From: Planctomycetota bacterium
GTDB taxonomy: Bacteria; Planctomycetota; B15-G4
DNA length: 64,000 bases
Direction: 5' to 3'
Assembly (NCBI GenBank): GCA_029259715.1
Contig: JAJDEP010000002.1
Coordinates: 1 to 64,000, forward strand
The translations under genes were made by a program, and so were the position numbers. Below, piece by piece: positions 28,062-37,711 of this stretch. Each line of letters starts with the position of its first letter. The first letter of the stretch is position 1. The notes beneath the pieces were generated by a model. That model had not been told where the DNA came from. It did no database searches and was given only the letters and a program-made list of their open reading frames with translations.

Positions 28062-28847
28062 TCACGGGCCCGATCCCCCGTCCGGGACGACGACCCATGC
28101 GGTGTCCGCGTGTGTCTCCGGCTTGACCCGGCGGCCGAGGTCGGTGCGGCCGGCGAGCCGGGCCGCGAGCAGGCCCAGCGCCAGGGCGCCCACGACCAGA
28201 CCGGCCCCCATCCACACCGTTCCCTGCACCAGCTCGTCACCTGCCCGCGCCACGATCAAGGTGCTCGGCACAACGCCCAGGGCCGTGCCGAGGACGAACT
28301 CCCGGGCCCGCATCGAAGTGGCGGAGAGCACCAGATTCGTCAGCAGTGCGAATCCCACGGGGATGGTCCGCATGACGATGCAGACCAGCAGGCCCTGCTC
28401 GCGGCAGGCCCGATCGATGCGCATCAGTCGGGGGCCTCCGTGCCGGTGGATCCAGTCGCGTCCGATCCAACGGCCGAGTCCGAAGGCCATCAGGCTGCCG
28501 AGCAAGGTTGCGGCGAAGGCCAGAGCGAATCCGAGGGTCCATCCGTAGGCGGCCCCGGCCAGGGCCGCCACCGCCAGCCGGGGGGCGCCCAGCATGATGC
28601 CGAGTGAACCCGCAGCGATGAAGGCGAGCGCCATGCTCGCGCCCCCCGCGCGCAGCGATCCGCTGAGCTGACGGATCGCATCCCCATCCCACAGGACTCC
28701 CGCCGCCACCACGACGCCCGCGACCAGGCTTCCGCGCAGGGCCAGGCGCCTCCAGCCGCTCGTCGTCGAGCCCTCCGCATCCCGACCCCGGCCCCGGCCC
28801 CGGCCATGAACCCGCCCCCGATCATGATCCTGATCTCGAAGCGTCAT
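28062..28847 (-). CDS. TVP38/TMEM64 (DedA-like) membrane protein
   Basis: The protein has 261 residues from ATG 28847. An Arg/Gly-rich cytoplasmic N-terminus precedes about five or six membrane segments. The central VTT-domain motif is recognisable: AAGSLGIMLGAPRLAVAALAGA, then LGRWIGRDWIHR and the C-terminal RTIPVGFALLTNLVLSATSM. TVP38/TMEM64 and DedA proteins move lipids or lipid carriers across membranes. The start overlaps the stop of the upstream glycosyltransferase by four bases (ATGA), so they are translated together. It may recycle or flip the lipid carrier used by that enzyme, which is an inference. Confidence 0.85.
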   Translation of the reverse strand: MTLRDQDHDRGRVHGRGRGRGRDAEGSTTSGWRRLALRGSLVAGVVVAAGVLWDGDAIRQLSGSLRAGGASMALAFIAAGSLGIMLGAPRLAVAALAGAAYGWTLGFALAFAATLLGSLMAFGLGRWIGRDWIHRHGGPRLMRIDRACREQGLLVCIVMRTIPVGFALLTNLVLSATSMRAREFVLGTALGVVPSTLIVARAGDELVQGTVWMGAGLVVGALALGLLAARLAGRTDLGRRVKPETHADTAWVVVPDGGSGP

Positions 28848-29698
28848 GATCCGACCCGGGCCGTCTCGGTAGCGGCAACGCTCACGGGCTTGGCCGACCG
28901 CGTGGAGACCGGCCTGTGCCGGGAACCAGGGGCCGCTTTTCCTCCACGCGGGGGCGCCCGGGAACGGGGCTCCTCGCCCCCGGAGCGCCGGGCGGAGCAC
29001 ACACGTCGCCTCCACCAGAGCATGGCCGCGCAATCGAACACACCACGCATCAGCCGATTGCCGACGCCGTACTTGGTCTGCCCGGAGAGCCTCGCCCGGT
29101 GGTTCACGGGCACCTCACCCACCCTCCAGCCGGCGATGATCAACAACGTCGGCAGGAAGCGGTGCATGCCGTTGAACACGGGCACCTCCTTGAGGACCTC
29201 GGCCCGGAGCACGCGCATGGCGCAGCCCGAGTCACGCAACGTGTCCCCGGTGAAGCATCGGCGGTAGGCGTTCCCCACCCGGGAGGACGCCCGGCGCACC
29301 CACGAGTCCGCGCGCCGCGCGCGCACACCGCAGACGACGTCGTGGGTCTGCAGGGCGGCGAGCATCCCGGGGATGTCCGCGGGGTCGTTCTGGCCGTCGC
29401 CATCCAGCGTCACCACGATGGCGCCGCGCGCGGCGTCGAAACCGGTCGCCAGGGCCGCGCTCTGCCCGCTGCGTCGCGCATGGCGGAGCACGCGCAGCCT
29501 CGGACACCGCGGCAGGATCCGGCGCAGCACCGGCAGGGTGCCGTCGGTGCTCGCATCGTTGACGACGATGATCTCCGACGCGAGCGGCAGCAGTCCCGCG
29601 AGGACGCCCTCGATTTCCTTCACCAGTGACGTGACGTTGCCTTCCTCGTTGAAGACGGGCACGACCACGCTCAGGTCCACGCGGTGCCGGTCACTCAT
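28844..29698 (-). CDS. Family 2 glycosyltransferase (DPM1/ArnC-like)
   Basis: The protein has 284 residues from ATG 29698. It is a GT-A fold with VVPVFNEEGNV at the start, IVVNDASTDGT, the metal-binding DGDGQNDP and the acceptor-loop DSGCAMRV; the NHRARLSGQTKYGVG stretch is typical of polyprenyl-phosphate mannosyl/glucosyltransferases. It likely moves a sugar from a nucleotide donor to undecaprenyl phosphate at the inner face of the membrane. It overlaps the upstream GT39 gene by 8 bp and the downstream TVP38 gene by 4 bp. That GT39 enzyme would use the lipid-linked sugar. The C-terminal about 50 residues are basic and not conserved. Confidence 0.9.
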   Translation of the reverse strand: MSDRHRVDLSVVVPVFNEEGNVTSLVKEIEGVLAGLLPLASEIIVVNDASTDGTLPVLRRILPRCPRLRVLRHARRSGQSAALATGFDAARGAIVVTLDGDGQNDPADIPGMLAALQTHDVVCGVRARRADSWVRRASSRVGNAYRRCFTGDTLRDSGCAMRVLRAEVLKEVPVFNGMHRFLPTLLIIAGWRVGEVPVNHRARLSGQTKYGVGNRLMRGVFDCAAMLWWRRRVCSARRSGGEEPRSRAPPRGGKAAPGSRHRPVSTRSAKPVSVAATETARVGS

Positions 29699-31241
29699 GA
29701 TTCGCCCGCCCGGGCAGGAACGGATCGGTGGCGAGCGAGCCCACGGCATCGGCATCGCCCGCGACGCGGGCCACCCAGTCCTCGTCTTCGTCGCCCCAGT
29801 CGGCGATGACCTCGTAGCGTTCGCGCACGGACGCCCAGCGGGCGGCGTCGAAGTCTCCCCGCCGGTCGGCAATACCGGTCTTGAAGCTGCGCTCCCACAC
29901 ATCCACGCTCCCGTGACGCGCCAGCAGCAGTCCCGCCCAGAGCGCCACGCAACACAACGCGAAGGGCTTGAGCTGCCCCTTGGCGGCCGTGACCACGAGG
30001 GCCCCGGCGAGCACGACTCCCACGAGGGCGATGGCCACCGAACCCGTCACGCTCCCGCCCAGGACGGCCCGCTGCCAGAAGACGAGTGCGCCGGTCAGCA
30101 GCAGCGCCAGGGGGACCAGCACGGCCGCGCTGTAGGCAGCGACGCGACTCACGACGCGGGGCCTCGAGGTCCGCAGCGCCGTGACGGCATCGACCGTGAG
30201 CACGGCCAGCCAGGGGAGCAGCGGCAGCAAGTAGTGTGAGCGTTTCTGCGGCAACAGGCACAAGGCGATCAGCAGCGAGACGACGATCGTCGCCGCCAAA
30301 CGCAGCGACGGTGAATCGGCCCAACCGCGAGTGGCGATGCCCCTCCAGACGATCACGGGCAGCAGCAGCGTGAAGGGGAAGGCGCTCTTGACCAGGTACC
30401 TCAGCTGTCCGTACCAGGGATCGTAGTGCGACGAGGCGCCGAGCGCCGGTGGCGTGCCCGCATCGACACCGATGGGCCGCATGAGAGCATTCAGGAATTG
30501 GTCCAGCGCCCCGGGTTGCGAGAGCCCGACCACCACGAACCAGGAGAGTCCGACGACCAACGCGCCGCCGATGGTCGCCAGGACGGCCGGCCGCCCCAGG
30601 CGCGAGAGCTCCCGGCGCCCGAGCAGGTGCAAGCCCGGGGGCAAGCCCACCACCAGGAGTGGCATGGTCGCCTTGGTCGCCAGGGCCAGGGCAAACACGA
30701 GGCCCCACGTCGTCAAGGCCAACCGCCCAGTCCGGTGGATCATCCGCTCGGCCAGGGCCAGGGTGATGAAGCACAGCAGCGCCAGCAACATCTCGGCGGT
30801 GCCCGTGCGGGCCTCGCTCTGCATCGCCCATAAGCACCCGAGGACAAGTCCCACCCAAGGGGCGTGCGCCGGACCGAGCACCCGCATGCTCCACACCATC
30901 ACCGCGATCACCAGCAGCACGGCGCTGGCCCAGGGAATCACGCGCAGGGTCCTCGTGCCGCGGCTCGCGCCGAGCGTGTTGGCACCGGCCACCGCCCAGT
31001 ACATCAGCGGCGGCTTGTTGAGTCGCAGCTCGCCCTGGTAGCGCGGGATGATCCAGTCACCGCTCGCCTGCATGGTCCGGGCGACCTGATGCACCCGGAG
31101 CTCGGCACGGGTCGAGATCGGTGCCGCCCCCAGGTGAAATCCGCTCACTCCGGCGAACGTCAGCGCGACGATGAGCGCCAAGAACAACGCCCGAGCCGGC
31201 GTCGCCGCGGTCCTGGAGTCGGATACGAGTGTCGGTCCCAT
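29691..31241 (-). CDS. GT39-family membrane glycosyltransferase (ArnT/PMT-like)
   Basis: The protein has 516 residues from ATG 31241, with an AGGGGAG ribosome site. It is an integral membrane protein with about 11-12 hydrophobic segments. The first periplasmic loop has the family signature: an acidic residue in RAELRVHQVARTM, then GDWIIPRYQG and KPPLMYW. GT39/GT83 enzymes transfer a sugar from a polyprenyl-phosphate donor to lipid A, proteins or other envelope acceptors on the outer face of the inner membrane. It is first in an overlapping three-gene operon with a polyprenyl-phosphate sugar transferase and a TVP38 protein. The acceptor is unknown. Confidence 0.9.
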   Translation of the reverse strand: MGPTLVSDSRTAATPARALFLALIVALTFAGVSGFHLGAAPISTRAELRVHQVARTMQASGDWIIPRYQGELRLNKPPLMYWAVAGANTLGASRGTRTLRVIPWASAVLLVIAVMVWSMRVLGPAHAPWVGLVLGCLWAMQSEARTGTAEMLLALLCFITLALAERMIHRTGRLALTTWGLVFALALATKATMPLLVVGLPPGLHLLGRRELSRLGRPAVLATIGGALVVGLSWFVVVGLSQPGALDQFLNALMRPIGVDAGTPPALGASSHYDPWYGQLRYLVKSAFPFTLLLPVIVWRGIATRGWADSPSLRLAATIVVSLLIALCLLPQKRSHYLLPLLPWLAVLTVDAVTALRTSRPRVVSRVAAYSAAVLVPLALLLTGALVFWQRAVLGGSVTGSVAIALVGVVLAGALVVTAAKGQLKPFALCCVALWAGLLLARHGSVDVWERSFKTGIADRRGDFDAARWASVRERYEVIADWGDEDEDWVARVAGDADAVGSLATDPFLPGRANHE

Positions 31242-31357
31242 TCGCTCCCCTGAGGAGCGCCATGGTGCCCGCGGGCTTCGCCGACGACCGTTACGACCAG
31301 ATGAACACTCCGTCATCCGCGCGACGGATGCCGGCTCACGACCTCAGGGAGCCGGCC

Positions 31358-32782
31358 TCAGGGAATCGTCGCGGCGGCTCTCAGCTCATCGGGCAGGGGC
31401 CCGCCCAGGGCGCGCTCGAGATCGACCCGGGCCAACGCGGCCAGCAGGCGGGCCTCGACCAGGGTCGCCCGTGCGGTGATCGCCGCCGTCTCGGCTTGCA
31501 GCAGCGTGAGCAGGTTCGTGTCCCCCCCGTCGTAGGCCTTGCGGGCCAGGGCCATGACACGCTCCGCCTGGGGCAGGACCTCGTCCTCCACGAAGCGCGC
31601 GGTCGCGACAGCCAGCTGCCGTTGGTCGGCGGCGGCGCGCACCTGCTGTCCGGCCTCGGCCACCATGGCTTCCCCCAGGCGGCGGAGCTGCTCCAGCTCG
31701 AACTCGGCCCGGCTGATCTGGGCCTCGTTCCCGTCGAAGACGGGCAGCTCGAGATCGAGCTCCGGGCCGAGTACCGACGTGTCTTCCCCTTCGGGGCGCT
31801 CGTAGCCCAGGCCCAACGTGACCTCCGGGAGGGCCTCGCCGCGCGCGACGGCCACGCGCTCCTCGGCCGCCCGGATGGCCGCGTCCGCCGTGCGCAGGTC
31901 GAGCCGGTTCGACAGCGCGTAGCCGACCAGCGTCTCGCGATCGACCAGGTCCGCTCCGGCTGCGGGCAGCGCGTCGATGAGCGGCACCTCGATCAGGTCA
32001 ACGGTGAGCGACAGCAGGCCGGCGAGTCGCCGCGCGCTGCCCACTTCCGCACGACGGGTGCGCCGGACCTCGAGGTCGGCCCCCAGGGCCAGTGTGCGCG
32101 CCAGACTGGCGTCGGTGGCGGTGGCCACGCCGCGATCGACCCGCTCGGCGACGGCCTCGGCGGAGCGCCGGGCGAGGTCGGCACCGGCCTCGGCGGCCAC
32201 CCGCAAGCGCCGTGACGCCACGCCCTCGAAGTACGCCGTCTGGGTGTCGACCACCAGCTCTCCGGCCTGCCGCCCGAGGGCGAGCAGTTGCTGCTCCATG
32301 CCCGCCGCCGCCGCCCGTCGCCGGGCGGGGATGCGCAGCAGGTCCATGGCGTTCTGGGCGAGCCCGCCGGTGATGCGACTGCTCCCGCTCCCCGACGGGA
32401 ACAGCAGACCGAGGCCCAGGGTGGGGTTCTCGAGCAGGCCCGCCTGGACGAAGTCGGCGCGCGCGATGCCGAGGCCCATGAACCCCGCCTGCAGCCGCCG
32501 GCTGTTGAGCAACGCCAGGCGCAAGGCTTCGTCGAGGGACAGGCCGTCGCGCAGGAACGCCTCGATGGCATCCGGACTCAGCGGCGGCTGCTCGGGGTCG
32601 TAGACCTCTGTCGCGCCGGTCGTCTCGGCGATGAGCTCCCGGGCCCCGGCATAGTCGGGCTGCAACTCCTCGCCCGCACAGCTCGTGAGCAGGAGCGCCG
32701 CCGCCACCACGCCGGCAACCGACCACAGGCCAGCGATCGCTCGCATCACAGGGGAATTCCTCGCCGCAGCATGGCTCTTCAT
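31358..32782 (-). CDS. TolC-family outer-membrane efflux lipoprotein
   Basis: The protein has 474 residues. The signal peptide ends in the lipobox LLTSCA, so it should be lipid-anchored. The rest is long helices with two repeats of the TolC fold: SLDEALRLALLNSRRLQ at about 78 and the second half from about 265 (LSNRLDLRTADAAIRAAEERV). These proteins form trimeric channels through the outer membrane and periplasm. The start overlaps the stop of the CusA-like pump (ATGA at 32779-32782). It is the last gene of the metal-efflux operon. Confidence 0.9.
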   Translation of the reverse strand: MKSHAAARNSPVMRAIAGLWSVAGVVAAALLLTSCAGEELQPDYAGARELIAETTGATEVYDPEQPPLSPDAIEAFLRDGLSLDEALRLALLNSRRLQAGFMGLGIARADFVQAGLLENPTLGLGLLFPSGSGSSRITGGLAQNAMDLLRIPARRRAAAAGMEQQLLALGRQAGELVVDTQTAYFEGVASRRLRVAAEAGADLARRSAEAVAERVDRGVATATDASLARTLALGADLEVRRTRRAEVGSARRLAGLLSLTVDLIEVPLIDALPAAGADLVDRETLVGYALSNRLDLRTADAAIRAAEERVAVARGEALPEVTLGLGYERPEGEDTSVLGPELDLELPVFDGNEAQISRAEFELEQLRRLGEAMVAEAGQQVRAAADQRQLAVATARFVEDEVLPQAERVMALARKAYDGGDTNLLTLLQAETAAITARATLVEARLLAALARVDLERALGGPLPDELRAAATIP

Positions 32783-35700
32783 CGCAGCACTCCTTCCGCC
32801 GACGCTTCCGGGCTGGGCTCGTGGGGCGCGACGGGCCGCCCGAAGCGCTTCAGCAGCGTGGGCACCACCGCCATATTCAGCACGGTGGCCGAGAACATCC
32901 CGCAGATGATCACGACGGCCATCGGGCTCAGGATCTCGTTGCCCGGCTGGTCGCCGCGCAGCGCGAGGGGCACCAGCGCGAACCCCGTGGCCAAGGCCGT
33001 CATCACGATGGGCGCCAGCCGCTCCATGGTCCCGCGGCGGATGGCCTCGCCGAAGTCGGCCACCCCCTCGAAGCGCTGCAGGTGGCGGATGTGGGAGACC
33101 AGCATCACGCCATTGCGCGTGGCCACGCCGAACACGGTGATCAGGCCGATGATCGACGCCACCGAGAAGGCGCCGCCGGTAAGCGCCACGCCCACCACGC
33201 CGCCCATCAAGGCCAGCGGCAGGTTCAACATGATCAAGGTCGTGTCGCGCATCGACCGGAACACCGAGTAGAGCAGTCCGACGATGCCCAGCACGATGCC
33301 GAGGCTGAGCCAGCCGAGACGTCGGGCGGTGGACTCGGCGCTCTCGAACTGGCCGCCGTACTCGACCCAGTAGCCGGACGGCAGCTCCACCTCGGCCTCG
33401 ATGGCCGCGCGCATGTCGTCGACGACGCTGCCCACGTCCCGCCCGGCCACGTTGGACATGACCACGAACTTGCGCTGCACGTTCTCACGGCTGATGAAGT
33501 TGGGCGAGCGGTCCTCGCGGATCATGGCCAGGGCGCTCAGCGGCACCTTGCCCCCGCTGGGCGTGTCGACCCACGTGCCGGCCACCGCCTCGGGGGTCGC
33601 CCGTTCGATGGCGTCCATCCTCACCAACAGGTCGAAGGCGTTGACACCCTCGAGCACCTGACCGCTGACATGCCCCATGGTCGCCAGCTCGAGGGCCGAG
33701 GCCACCTGCGACACGGTCAGCCCGTGCCGGGCGATGGCGGTGCGGTCGAACGCGATGCGCAGGGTCGGCACGAGGGTCTGCTGCTCGGCGGAGACGTCCA
33801 CGGCGCCCGGCACATCGTGCAGGACCTCCTGGATCGCGCCGCCCAGCTCGCGCAAAGTGGCCAGGTCGTCGCCGAAGATCTTGATGGCGATGCTCGCCCG
33901 CGTGCCCGACAGGTGGTGGTCGATGCGGTGACTGATGGGCTGGCCGAAGCTGGCCTGGATGCCGGGCACCGCCGCCACCTCCGCCCGCAAGGCCGCGAGC
34001 AGTTCGGCACGCGTCCGCACCGGCAGGCCGAAGCGCGCCGGCGCCTGCATGTCGAGGGTCAGGTCGATCTCGCTGGCCTCCACCCCCTGGACGTGTTCGT
34101 CGCCCTGCGCGCGCCCGGTGCGCCGACCGATGGCCACGATCTCGGGGTGCTCCATGAGCGCCCGCTGCACCACGCCGGCCAGGCGATCGCTCTCCTCGAG
34201 CGACGAGCCCGGCAGCGTCACCATGCCCACCACCAGGGCGCCCTCGTTGAACTCGGGCAGGAAGTTCCGCCCCATCGAGGCCGCCGCCAGCACACTGACC
34301 ACGAACAACACGGCCGCCGGAACGACGAGACGCCAGGGATGGGCCAGGGCGGCGCCGAGCAGCGGAGCGAACCCACGCTTGAGGGCCGACACCAGCCGCG
34401 CCTCGCCCTGCTTGCCCTCCGAAGCGAGGCTGCGCGGCAGCATCCAGGCGCACATCACCGGCGTCACGGTCACCGCCGTGAGCAGCGAAGCCCCGAGGGC
34501 CACCATGAAGGCCACGCCCAGGGGCTTCAGCAGCCGGCCCTCCACCCCGTCGAGGGCGAACAGCGGCGTGAACACCAGCAGGATGATGAAGGTGGCCAGG
34601 ACGATGGAGGGTCGCACCTCCACCGAGGCGTCGTAGACCACCCGCAACACCGGACGTCGTTCCCCGGGACCACGAGCGAAGTTCTCCCGCATGCGCCGGG
34701 CCACGTTCTCCACGTCGATGATGGCGTCGTCCACGAGCGCGCCGATGGCGATGGCCATGCCGCCCAGGGTCATGGTGTTGATGCCGCCCCCCATGGCATC
34801 GAGCACCAGCACTGCCACCAGCAAGGACAGCGGCAGCACCGACAACGTGATCAGGCTGGCCCGAGCGCTGGCCAGAAAGACCACGATGACCAGCACCACC
34901 ATGATCGCCCCCTCGAGCAGCGCGTTCATGGTGTTCGCGATGGAGCGCTGCACGAAGGGGGCCTGACGGAAGAGGTCGCGGTTGATCAGCATGCCCTCGG
35001 GCAGGCCCCGCTGGATGTCGTCGAGGGCCACGTCCAGGCGCCCGGTCAGCTCGAGCGTGTTGGCCGAGGGTTGCCGCTGCACGGCGAAGACCACCGCGGG
35101 CTCGGTGACGGGCTCGCCGTCCGCGCTGCGACGCGACGCCGAGGCGGTCCCGCGCTTGAGCGCCGCCCCGATCTGCACGACGCCCAGATCCGAGACGAGC
35201 ACGGGCACGCCGTCGCGCAAGGCCACCACCGTCGCGCCGATGTCGTCGGTGGACGCGACCCGGCCGATGCCCTCGACGATGGTCTCGGTGGCGCCGGTGA
35301 TGAGCACGCCGCCGGCGACGTTCTGGTTCGTGCCTTCGAGCGCCCGCAGGACCTGGCTCGCGGTCACGTCCCGCGCGCGCAGGAGCCGCGGCGCGAGCAC
35401 GACCTGGTACTGCTTGATGTCGCCGCCGATCGGGGTGACCTGCGAGACGCCCGGCACCGCCAGCAGCCGTCGACGCACCGACGTGGAGGCGATGGTGCCC
35501 AGCTCCAGCGGGCTGTGTCGGTCCGACGTGAGCGACAGGAACAGGATCTCGCCCATGATCGACGAGATGGGCGCCATGATCGGCGGATCGGTCTGGTCCG
35601 GCAGGCTGCCCGTCACCGAGGCCAGCCGCTCGGTCACCGTCTGCCGCGCGCGGTAGATGTCGGTGCCCCACTCGAACTCGATCCAGACGGCCGACACGCC

Positions 35701-35964
35701 CACCGCCGAGCTCGAGCGCACCCGGCGCACGCCGGTCGCGCCGTTCATGGAGGCCTCGATGGGGAAGGTGACCTGGGTCTCCATCTCGATCGGCGACAGC
35801 CCGTGCCCCTCGACGAGCACGGTGACCGTCGGCGCCGAGAGGTCCGGGAAGACGTCGACGGGCATGCGCGCGGCCACATAGACGCCGTAGGCCGTGAGCG
35901 ACAGGGCCAGCCCCAGGACGGTGCCCCGATTGCCGAGGGCCCAGCGGATGAGCAGGTTGATCAT
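32779..35964 (-). CDS. CusA/CzcA-family heavy-metal efflux RND pump
   Basis: The protein has 1061 residues, close to the family norm of about 1040. The topology is RND: one N-terminal membrane helix, a large periplasmic domain, six helices, a second periplasmic domain and five helices. Family features include MPVDVFPDLSAPTVTV at the start, SIMGEILFLSL, and the transmembrane proton-relay acidic residues in ALVDDAIIDVENVARR. It uses proton flow to export divalent or monovalent metal ions. The ion (Cu/Ag versus Zn/Co/Cd) is not settled by sequence reading. It works with the adaptor 10 bp upstream and the TolC-like channel that overlaps its end. Confidence 0.95.
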   Translation of the reverse strand: MINLLIRWALGNRGTVLGLALSLTAYGVYVAARMPVDVFPDLSAPTVTVLVEGHGLSPIEMETQVTFPIEASMNGATGVRRVRSSSAVGVSAVWIEFEWGTDIYRARQTVTERLASVTGSLPDQTDPPIMAPISSIMGEILFLSLTSDRHSPLELGTIASTSVRRRLLAVPGVSQVTPIGGDIKQYQVVLAPRLLRARDVTASQVLRALEGTNQNVAGGVLITGATETIVEGIGRVASTDDIGATVVALRDGVPVLVSDLGVVQIGAALKRGTASASRRSADGEPVTEPAVVFAVQRQPSANTLELTGRLDVALDDIQRGLPEGMLINRDLFRQAPFVQRSIANTMNALLEGAIMVVLVIVVFLASARASLITLSVLPLSLLVAVLVLDAMGGGINTMTLGGMAIAIGALVDDAIIDVENVARRMRENFARGPGERRPVLRVVYDASVEVRPSIVLATFIILLVFTPLFALDGVEGRLLKPLGVAFMVALGASLLTAVTVTPVMCAWMLPRSLASEGKQGEARLVSALKRGFAPLLGAALAHPWRLVVPAAVLFVVSVLAAASMGRNFLPEFNEGALVVGMVTLPGSSLEESDRLAGVVQRALMEHPEIVAIGRRTGRAQGDEHVQGVEASEIDLTLDMQAPARFGLPVRTRAELLAALRAEVAAVPGIQASFGQPISHRIDHHLSGTRASIAIKIFGDDLATLRELGGAIQEVLHDVPGAVDVSAEQQTLVPTLRIAFDRTAIARHGLTVSQVASALELATMGHVSGQVLEGVNAFDLLVRMDAIERATPEAVAGTWVDTPSGGKVPLSALAMIREDRSPNFISRENVQRKFVVMSNVAGRDVGSVVDDMRAAIEAEVELPSGYWVEYGGQFESAESTARRLGWLSLGIVLGIVGLLYSVFRSMRDTTLIMLNLPLALMGGVVGVALTGGAFSVASIIGLITVFGVATRNGVMLVSHIRHLQRFEGVADFGEAIRRGTMERLAPIVMTALATGFALVPLALRGDQPGNEILSPMAVVIICGMFSATVLNMAVVPTLLKRFGRPVAPHEPSPEASAEGVLR

Positions 35965-35974
35965 GCTGCGCGCC

Positions 35975-37606
35975 TCAATGCTGGTGCTGGTGGCCGAAGG
36001 ACGCCGGGGTCATCGCCGCCATGCGGACGGTCTCGGCACCGCGGGTGGCGACCCGCTCGCCGGCGGCCACCCCCGAGCGGATCTCCACGTGGTCGCCGTC
36101 CCGCAGTCCGAGCACCAGCTCCCGGCGCTCGAACAACTCACCGTCGTGCATGACGTAGGCGAATGGCAATCCGCCTTCCCACACGATGGCCGTGCCGGGG
36201 ATGACCACGTCGGCCTCCACCGTCTCCACGGCGATCTCGAGCTCGGCCAGCATGCCGGGCCTCACCACCGCCTCAGCCACCGCCAGTTCGTAACGCAGGA
36301 TGGCCGTGCGTGACCCGGGGTCGACCTCCGGCGAGAGGACGGGCGCACCGCCGCTGTGCCTCCCGCCGACCGGCAGGCGCAGCCCGGGCACCGCCGGGAA
36401 GGTGGCCAGCGCGGGCGGTCGCCCGGTCACCAGCGGCAGCTCGAATTCCGAGACGCGACCCTCGATCCACACCCGCGACCCGTCGACGATGCGGAACAGC
36501 GCCTCCTCGGTCTCCACCGATTCGCCGACGACGCGCCCCTCCGCGACGAGCACGCCGGCGATGGGCGCCCGCAGCACGAAGCGCAACATGCCGTCGGGCG
36601 ACACCATGGTCTGGCTGCTGCGCTGCGTGCGCTGCACCTCCAGCGCCGCCCGCGCGGCCTCCCCGGCCCCCCGGGCATTCTGCGCGAGGGCCAGGTCCCG
36701 TTCCGCCTGGTCGAGCTGCTGTTGGGTCGAGAGTCCGTCGACCCGCAGGGCCGCGATGCGCCCATGGTCGGACGTGGCGTAGCGGAGCTGCGACTCGGCC
36801 TCGGCGAGCTGCCGCTCGACCTCCAGCGCCTTCAGGTCCCATTCGAGCGCCAGCGCCCGCAACTGTGCAGCGTCCGCCGGACTCAAGGGGGGCTCGATCA
36901 GCGCCAGGTCCTGTCCGGCGGAGACCACGTCGCCGCTGCGGGGCAACGCGCCGTCCGCGGGCGGCAGCAGACGTCCCGCCACCGGCGCCGACACGGCCGC
37001 CGCTCGTCCCTCGACCGCCACCACGTCGGCCGGCACGGTCAGCCGCCGGACCACGCGCCGCGGGGCCGCCTCGGCCAGCAAGAGGCCGACCTTCCACTGT
37101 TGCTCGAGCAGGAAGCGCACCCCGTCGTCGTGATGGTGCTCGTCGTCCGCGGCGAGCGCGGCCGCCTCCTCGTGCGTGGCGTGGACCACCATCTCGCCCA
37201 GGTCGAGGGTCTCGGTGACCTCGTCACCGGTGAGTTCCAGGCGCCCCGGAAAGCGCCCGGACTCCGGCAGGCTCCCCGTGGGGACGAACACGCCGGCGCG
37301 ACTCGGCGCCTCCGCGATGAGTCGATGCGGGCCCACGTGCAGCACCACCTTCCCCGCCTTCACCGGCGCACCCGTGGCGAGCAGGCTCAGGTGCACCAGG
37401 TATTCCGTCTCGGCACCGCGGACCAGGTGCGGATACTCCAGGAACAGCAGCACCCGCTCACCGAACGCAGTGATGCCCACCGGCTCGGGCCCCAGCGGCT
37501 CGCCCTCACCATGGGGATCGTCGGAGGCGACGGCCGGGACGGTCGGCGCGCACGCGACGAGCGGCAGGCAGACCACGAAGACTGACAACAGGATGCAGGA
37601 CTTCAC
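35975..37606 (-). CDS. CusB/CzcB-like periplasmic adaptor lipoprotein
   Basis: The protein has 543 residues. A signal peptide with lipobox LVAC opens it. Residues about 40-150 are a beta-sandwich extension of the kind seen in CzcB/SilB-type adaptors, ending in a metal-binding patch DDEHHHDDG. Barrel-sandwich (lipoyl) halves flank a helical hairpin (about 240-310), followed by beta-barrel and membrane-proximal domains. The C-terminus is GHQHQH, another probable metal ligand cluster. The protein should bridge the RND pump and the outer-membrane channel and may pass metal to the pump. It lies between the His-rich exported protein gene and the pump gene on the same strand. Confidence 0.92.
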   Translation of the reverse strand: MKSCILLSVFVVCLPLVACAPTVPAVASDDPHGEGEPLGPEPVGITAFGERVLLFLEYPHLVRGAETEYLVHLSLLATGAPVKAGKVVLHVGPHRLIAEAPSRAGVFVPTGSLPESGRFPGRLELTGDEVTETLDLGEMVVHATHEEAAALAADDEHHHDDGVRFLLEQQWKVGLLLAEAAPRRVVRRLTVPADVVAVEGRAAAVSAPVAGRLLPPADGALPRSGDVVSAGQDLALIEPPLSPADAAQLRALALEWDLKALEVERQLAEAESQLRYATSDHGRIAALRVDGLSTQQQLDQAERDLALAQNARGAGEAARAALEVQRTQRSSQTMVSPDGMLRFVLRAPIAGVLVAEGRVVGESVETEEALFRIVDGSRVWIEGRVSEFELPLVTGRPPALATFPAVPGLRLPVGGRHSGGAPVLSPEVDPGSRTAILRYELAVAEAVVRPGMLAELEIAVETVEADVVIPGTAIVWEGGLPFAYVMHDGELFERRELVLGLRDGDHVEIRSGVAAGERVATRGAETVRMAAMTPASFGHQHQH

Positions 37607-37711
37607 GCGCTTCCCTCTCGAGGATCGAGGGTGGTTTCGCCGGGGGCCGGTGGGCCCTGGGCGGGATCGGATCGACGGCTTGCGACCGGAGACCGGCCGG
37701 AGGGCCGGTGA

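Noticed and set aside
32821-36153. A 1110-codon open frame on the plus strand
   Set aside because: It lies exactly antisense to the CusA-like pump and adaptor genes. The product is low-complexity His/Gln/Arg/Gly, as expected from the opposite strand of GC-rich coding DNA.
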